Positions 32,414 through 36,172 of a DNA stretch of 36,172 nucleotides are shown here, one piece after another (positions within the stretch are counted from its first letter, which is position 1; each line of letters opens with the position of its first letter). A program made the position numbers and the translations under genes. The stretch spans positions 1 through 36,172 of the forward strand of contig SHWX01000005.1 in the NCBI GenBank assembly GCA_009693615.1, read 5' to 3'. The notes under the pieces were generated by a model. It was given only the letters and a program-made list of their open reading frames with translations. It was not told the origin of the DNA and did not search any database. Source of the stretch: Chitinophagaceae bacterium. Its GTDB lineage: Bacteria; Bacteroidota; Bacteroidia; Chitinophagales; Chitinophagaceae.

Positions 32414-33316
32414 ATGCGTTTTTTTTACATTATTATAAGTATTTGTATTTTGGCCACGGCTTGCAAGACGAGTTCTACAACGGAGCAAGTAGATACTCCC
32501 AGCGAAGGCCGTATTCGCATTTCTGTAGAAGAAAGTTTTAAGCCCTTTATAGAGCAAGAGCTTAAAGTATTTGCATTAAGTTTTCCCAATGCTAGTATTG
32601 AAGTTGCTTATAAATCTGAAATAGATTGTTTCAAGGATTTAGCTTCTGATAGTACCCGCATGATTATTGTAACAAGAGGCCTAGATAAAAAAGAGCAAGC
32701 CAATTATAAAGACCAACTAAGCTACGCGCCTACTTTTGGTATACTGGCTTACAATGCCATTGCGGTGGTAGTAAATAGAAAATCAAAAGATTCTGTTTTC
32801 ACTATGGCTGAACTTAGTGCAGCACTAAGTGGTAAAAATAGTAAGCAAGTGGTGATGGATGGAAGTCATTTAACGGGAGTGGTTCGTTTTTTAAAGGATA
32901 GTTTATTGCACGAAACGGCTTTTGGGAAAAATGTAGTTGCTGCTAATGGAAGTGAAGAAGTGATTTCTTATATAAAAGATAATCCTAATTCCATTGGTTT
33001 TGTGGGCATGAATTGGGTGGGAGATAATTATGATCCCAAGCAAATCGAAGATAGAAAGACCCTTAAAATGGCATTAGTAGAGTGCACCCTTTGTATTGAA
33101 AAAGGATACTATTCACAGCCCTCTCAGGCGAATATTAGTAAGGGGCATTATTCTCTTTCTTTACCCATTTATTATATTTTAAAAGAAAATGCCCCTGGTC
33201 TGGGCACGGGACTGCTGAATTTTATGAGCCTAGAAAGAGGCCAGTTAATATTTCAGAGGGCTTTTTTAGTGCCCGCTAAAATGGGATTTAAGAAAAGAAA
33301 GGGTTTATTAAACTAA
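32414..33316 (+). CDS. PstS-like substrate-binding lipoprotein
   Basis: This 300-residue protein begins with a lipoprotein signal (MRFFYIIISICILATAC, acylated Cys 17), followed by a periplasmic binding protein fold of the PstS-like group. Support: RIRISVEESFKPFIEQELKVF, MIIVTRGLDKKEQ, an IAVVVNRKSKDSVFTMAELSAAL segment, GFVGMNWVG, and a late LPIYYILKENAPGLGTGLLNFMS. True PstS proteins bind phosphate for the PstCAB importer; no pstCAB genes are nearby. In Bacteroidota, such proteins are found next to TPR and ExbBD/TonB genes, and their ligand is not established. It is followed after 200 bases by the TPR gene. Confidence 0.82.
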   Translation: MRFFYIIISICILATACKTSSTTEQVDTPSEGRIRISVEESFKPFIEQELKVFALSFPNASIEVAYKSEIDCFKDLASDSTRMIIVTRGLDKKEQANYKDQLSYAPTFGILAYNAIAVVVNRKSKDSVFTMAELSAALSGKNSKQVVMDGSHLTGVVRFLKDSLLHETAFGKNVVAANGSEEVISYIKDNPNSIGFVGMNWVGDNYDPKQIEDRKTLKMALVECTLCIEKGYYSQPSQANISKGHYSLSLPIYYILKENAPGLGTGLLNFMSLERGQLIFQRAFLVPAKMGFKKRKGLLN

Positions 33317-33450
33317 CGCTCATCAAATACGCGTAAAATTTAGGGGTATTAACCAAAAATTAATGGTATTCTTGCCAAAAAATTAATATTTTAGCACTCC
33401 CTATAATTTCTGTGTTTATGATAAAAAAATAGATGTGGCTAGGGGCATAC

Positions 33451-33476
33451 ACCTTATATGATAAATGATATAAGGT
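33451..33476 (+). promoter_or_regulatory. Perfect 9-bp inverted repeat in the leader of the TPR gene
   Basis: ACCTTATAT, 8 nt, ATATAAGGT. It lies 41 nt before the ATG at 33517 and has no T-run, so it is not a terminator. It may be an mRNA hairpin or a repressor site. The rest of the 33317-33513 gap holds a short ATG-TAG frame (33418) and AT-rich DNA. Confidence 0.4.
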
Positions 33477-33516
33477 TGTTGAAGCAGGTTAAAATTTAAA
33501 ATGAAAAAATTAAGTG

Positions 33517-35283
33517 ATGAAAAAATTGGTTTTTCTTTTGGTAGGATTTATATTTTCTACTGCATTAATAGCTCAGGTAGTCCCTTCCGCTTTGTCAGAG
33601 GGTGTGAAGTTATTGAATTACGAAAAAAATAAATCGGCCCTTAATTACTTTAAGGAAGCCTATGATAAAAACCCAGTCGATGGGGAAACTACTTTCTGGT
33701 ATGGTCAAGCCATGTTAGCGCAAAACTATAATGGTATTTCTACCACCGAATCTATCCAAAATGCGAAAGAGTTATTTCAAAAAAGTTTACAAGCAAAAGG
33801 CAATGATCCATGGTTGTTAGTGGGTATGTCACACATACAATCATTAGAGGGAGCGGATGTGAATGCGGTTAAACAAAATTTAGAAGTAGCTATTACTTCT
33901 ACGCTAAATACAAAAGGAAAATATAAAGGCAAACCTAATCAAGATATCATTAATGCAATCGGATATGTATTTGCTGAATTACCTATTAGTATTGGAGACC
34001 ACAAATATGCCATCGATAAGTTAAAAGAAACGGTGAGCGCCTACGATGTAGTGAATGCAAGCCTCTACATTAACCTAGGTATTAACTATTTAAAGTTAGG
34101 CGGTGGTGAAAACGGAGGCGATGCAGTAACTGCTTTTCAAAATGCGATCAACGCAGATGCTAAAAACGCCTATGCTTATTATAGAATTGGTAAAGTGTAT
34201 CAAACACAAAACAATAAAGAATCTTTAGACGAATATTTTAATAAAGCCATCGCGGCCGACCCTGCCATTGCACCAGTTTATTTTTCTTTATATACATACT
34301 ACGCTGAAGTAAGCACAAATATTGCAAAAACTAATTTGGATTTATTTTTACAATACGCAGACAAGGATCCTATCTTCGAATATTTCAGTGCCGATTATTT
34401 ATTTAGATCTGGTCAATTTGAACAATCTTTAGAAAAAGCCAAAGCAATGGAAGCTGCCGGAAGTCTTACCATTTTCCCAGGTTTAGCCGTTTTATTAGCT
34501 AAGAACTATGATAAAAAAGGAGACTCTGTTTTAGCAAAATCTTATATCGAGCCTTATATTACGAATACGACCGCAGATAAATTAATCAATATCGATTATG
34601 AAATAGCAGTCAAGGTTTTATCCAAATTCAGTGGAAGCCAAGCTACCTTAGTTGTCATTTTACAAAAAGCCATTGCGGCGGATACAGCCAAGGTAAACAA
34701 GTTAAAATATTACAAATTAGGTTATGAAATGTTAGAAAAAAGTAATATGTATGCCGATGAATTAAAGTGGTATGCGAATTATTCTGCCCTTAGAGGGGTA
34801 AAGGATGAAGTATATTATTATAAAACCACAAGTATTGCTATCAATGCAAAAGAAGGAACCTTAGCTTCTACGACTGCCAAAGAGTATATAGCGGCCTTCC
34901 CAGACAAGCCTAATGGCTATTCTATGAATGTGAGAGCCTCTAAATTGTTGGATACTGCCAATAACCTAGGTATCTTATTTGAGGCAACAAATACTCAAAA
35001 CGTGTTTTTGCTAAAGGATCTAACCAAGAATAAGCAGGCCTTAGTCAACAATTACTATAACTTAATTGGCTATTATAACGAGACTAAGGGCTATGAAAAT
35101 GCTGTTTTAATGTGCGATAAAGTACTCGAATTAGTACCAGAAGATCCAACCACTCTGCAAGCCAAGGCCTTATTTGTAAAAAATATCGAGATTATCAAAA
35201 AAATGCAAAATTCTAAGGGTGGCGTACCGGCTCCCCCAGTTGAAAAGCCAGCAGCCGATACGACTCAAACCAAAAAAGGCTAA
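33517..35283 (+). CDS. Secreted TPR-repeat protein
   Basis: The track starts at GTG 33514; the next codon is ATG (33517), which gives MKKLVFLLVGFIFSTALIAQ, a normal signal peptide, and 588 residues. The mature part is helical with tetratricopeptide-like units. The clearest are LNYEKNKSALNYFKEAYDKNP near the start, LYINLGINYLKLG, AYAYYRIGKVYQTQNNKES, and a late YYNETKGYENAVLMCDKVLE unit, followed by a Pro-rich tail. TPR domains form protein-protein scaffolds, here in the periplasm or at the outer membrane. The gene follows the PstS-like lipoprotein and ends at a strong terminator, so the three genes from 32097 may form one unit. The binding partner is unknown. Confidence 0.86.
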   Translation: MKKLVFLLVGFIFSTALIAQVVPSALSEGVKLLNYEKNKSALNYFKEAYDKNPVDGETTFWYGQAMLAQNYNGISTTESIQNAKELFQKSLQAKGNDPWLLVGMSHIQSLEGADVNAVKQNLEVAITSTLNTKGKYKGKPNQDIINAIGYVFAELPISIGDHKYAIDKLKETVSAYDVVNASLYINLGINYLKLGGGENGGDAVTAFQNAINADAKNAYAYYRIGKVYQTQNNKESLDEYFNKAIAADPAIAPVYFSLYTYYAEVSTNIAKTNLDLFLQYADKDPIFEYFSADYLFRSGQFEQSLEKAKAMEAAGSLTIFPGLAVLLAKNYDKKGDSVLAKSYIEPYITNTTADKLINIDYEIAVKVLSKFSGSQATLVVILQKAIAADTAKVNKLKYYKLGYEMLEKSNMYADELKWYANYSALRGVKDEVYYYKTTSIAINAKEGTLASTTAKEYIAAFPDKPNGYSMNVRASKLLDTANNLGILFEATNTQNVFLLKDLTKNKQALVNNYYNLIGYYNETKGYENAVLMCDKVLELVPEDPTTLQAKALFVKNIEIIKKMQNSKGGVPAPPVEKPAADTTQTKKG

Positions 35284-35329
35284 AACGTCTATTTAGGCAG
35301 ATTTATTGTGTAAAAAATAATTGAAAATT

Positions 35330-35353
35330 ACTCCCCATTTATGGGGAGTTTTT
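35330..35353 (+). terminator. Rho-independent terminator after the TPR gene
   Basis: A perfect 8-bp stem (ACTCCCCA with TGGGGAGT) with a TTTA loop is followed by a run of five T. It is 47 bases after the TPR stop. The track start of nuoA (ATG at 35341) lies inside this hairpin and is rejected for that reason. Confidence 0.8.
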
Positions 35354-35376
35354 CGTTATATGAGCTATGCTTTGCG

Positions 35377-35384
35377 TATTTTTG
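35377..35384 (+). promoter_or_regulatory. -7 box of the nuo operon
   Basis: TATTTTTG is a perfect TAnnTTTG match 19 nt before the nuoA ATG at 35404, just after the terminator of the preceding unit. A weak TTTTTCG is about 21 nt upstream. It probably drives nuoA and the following nuo genes. Confidence 0.5.
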
Positions 35385-35403
35385 CGGCACCAAAAACTCA
35401 TGT

Positions 35404-35805
35404 ATGATTCTGCTGCAGTATTGGATGTCTGCGAACGAGACAAATAGCGCTACTAATTACTTACCTATTGCATTGCAATTATTATTTGCTGGGGGCTTTG
35501 TAGCGTTCATGATTTTGATTTCAAGTTGGTTGGGACCTAAGCGTGCAACAAGCGATAAATTAGAAAATTTTGCGAGTGGAATTGAATCACATGGAGATGC
35601 AAGATCACCTATGGCGATCAAGTATTTTCTAGTGGCTATTTTATTTGTATTATTTGATGTGGAAGTTATTTTCTTTTATCCTTATGCAGTCAATTTTAAA
35701 AGTTTGGGTTGGGCTGGATTTGGTGAAGTGGTTTTATTTGTAGGATTCTTTTTGGTGGGTTTTATATACATCATCAAGAAAGGGGCCTTACAATGGGAAG
35801 ACTAA
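35404..35805 (+). CDS. nuoA: NADH-quinone oxidoreductase subunit A
   Basis: NuoA is a membrane subunit of respiratory complex I. It has three transmembrane helices: YLPIALQLLFAGGFVAFMIL, then KYFLVAILFVLFDVEVIFFYPYAV with the conserved acidic FDVE motif, then GFGEVVLFVGFFLVGFIYII. The loop between the first two carries KLENFASGIESHGDARSP, which aligns with the conserved YESG-type region. The track start (35341) is within a terminator; I choose ATG 35404 (133 residues), and ATG 35425 is an alternative. The nuoB gene follows after 26 bases. Confidence 0.95.
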   Translation: MILLQYWMSANETNSATNYLPIALQLLFAGGFVAFMILISSWLGPKRATSDKLENFASGIESHGDARSPMAIKYFLVAILFVLFDVEVIFFYPYAVNFKSLGWAGFGEVVLFVGFFLVGFIYIIKKGALQWED

Positions 35806-35831
35806 TTATTAAAAAATAAAGCATTAACAAT

Positions 35832-36172
35832 ATGCGTCCTGTACGTTTTAATTTAAATCCTAAAGAAGCTGAAATTTCAGAAGCCATTTCTATGGGCAAA
35901 GCACCCGATGGTGTTCCTGGAGATGGCTTTTTTGCAACACAGTTAAGTTCAGTGGTAGGACTTGCCAGAAAAAATTCTTTATGGCCTTTACCTTTTGCCA
36001 CTTCTTGTTGTGGTATTGAATTTATGGCCACCATGGCATCACATTATGATTTATCTCGTTTTGGTTCTGAGCGTGTAGGGTTCTCTCCACGCCAATGCGA
36101 CTTATTAATGGTCATGGGCACCATTGCTAAAAAAATGGCACCCGTTTTAAGACAAGTGTATTTACAAATGGC
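35832..36172 (+). CDS. nuoB: NADH-quinone oxidoreductase subunit B (partial, runs off window)
   Basis: This gene is not in the ORF track because it has no stop within the window. From ATG 35832 it encodes at least 113 residues: MRPVRFNLNPKEAEISEAIS, then FFATQLSSVVGLARKNSLWP. The cluster N2 motif ATSCCGIEFMATMASHYDLS comes next, then RFGSERVGFSPRQCDLLMVM and GTIAKKMAPVLRQVYLQM. These are the hallmarks of NuoB, which holds the terminal [4Fe-4S] cluster N2 that passes electrons to quinone. The adjacent-Cys pair and the third Cys (PRQCD) are visible; the last ligand lies beyond the window. The start is supported by the absence of an upstream in-frame alternative and by nuoA ending 26 bases before. 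Confidence 0.95.
   Translation, partial: MRPVRFNLNPKEAEISEAISMGKAPDGVPGDGFFATQLSSVVGLARKNSLWPLPFATSCCGIEFMATMASHYDLSRFGSERVGFSPRQCDLLMVMGTIAKKMAPVLRQVYLQM

Noticed and set aside
33501-33632. 43-codon ORF starting at the first ATGAAAAAATT
   Set aside because: It overlaps the TPR gene signal peptide in another frame and gives no recognisable protein; it is noted only as a possible decoy start.
1-36172. Mobile elements, CRISPR, tRNA, rRNA, phage or defence genes
   Set aside because: I found no transposase or integrase motifs, no regularly spaced repeats, no cloverleaf-like sequence and no defence families; gene content and base composition are even across the window.

Overview
The window is AT-rich chromosomal DNA from a member of the Bacteroidota, probably a Chitinophagaceae-like lineage. 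Three things point there: gliding-motility genes gldE and gldD next to mutY and an HU gene; lineage-typical families (DUF5916, DUF3109, START-like, YraL-type methyltransferase, PstS-like lipoprotein with a TPR protein); and promoters of the Bacteroidota type (TTTG, about 19 nt, TAnnTTTG; clearest before rpsP) with almost no Shine-Dalgarno sequences. The phylum is well supported and the family is an inference. I see no rRNA, tRNA, CRISPR array, insertion sequence, prophage or integron. Coding density is very high and no gap reaches 300 bases.

Layout. 1-410 (minus): start of an anchored protein missing from the ORF track, and an HU/IHF-type gene. 618-5688 (plus): mutY, gldE, gldD, a DUF3109 cysteine-rich protein and an orphan lutB-like iron-sulfur gene. 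5729-13364 (minus): EamA transporter, purH, a compact comEC, a YraL-like methyltransferase, an EI24 membrane protein, upp and adenine deaminase; purH, upp and ade all belong to nucleotide synthesis or salvage. 13380-18047 (minus): two tandem DUF5916 outer-membrane-type proteins of identical length with nearly identical 56-nt leaders. 18125-24251 (minus): START-like protein, LptF/LptG permease, exported Mn-type SOD, CDF metal transporter, M20 peptidase, S4 protein and trmD, closely packed. 24524-27166 (plus): ffh, rpsP and rimM. 27179-30088 (minus): rlmN, an RsuA/RluB-type and an RluA-type pseudouridine synthase, an RNA-modification operon. 30239-30649 (plus): a small secreted protein, convergent with hisS (minus). 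32097-35283 (plus): small membrane protein, PstS-like lipoprotein and TPR protein. 35404-end (plus): nuoA and the start of nuoB, the beginning of a complex I operon.

Most of the window is housekeeping: translation (hisS, rpsP, rimM, trmD, rlmN, ffh), nucleotide metabolism and envelope functions. I did not find a convincing undescribed defence or mobile system. The items most worth a second look are: the conserved leader with an inverted repeat over the start codon of both DUF5916 genes; several genes whose promoter -7 box lies only 4-7 nt before the ATG, suggesting leaderless mRNAs; a ComEC reduced to its membrane core; a CDF transporter without the usual His of its metal site; an orphan LutB next to DUF3109; and a hairpin plus duplicated start in the leader of the TPR gene. 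Five ORF-track starts should be moved: purH, both DUF5916 genes, rpsP and nuoA. Two further starts move by one or two codons: gldD and the TPR gene.
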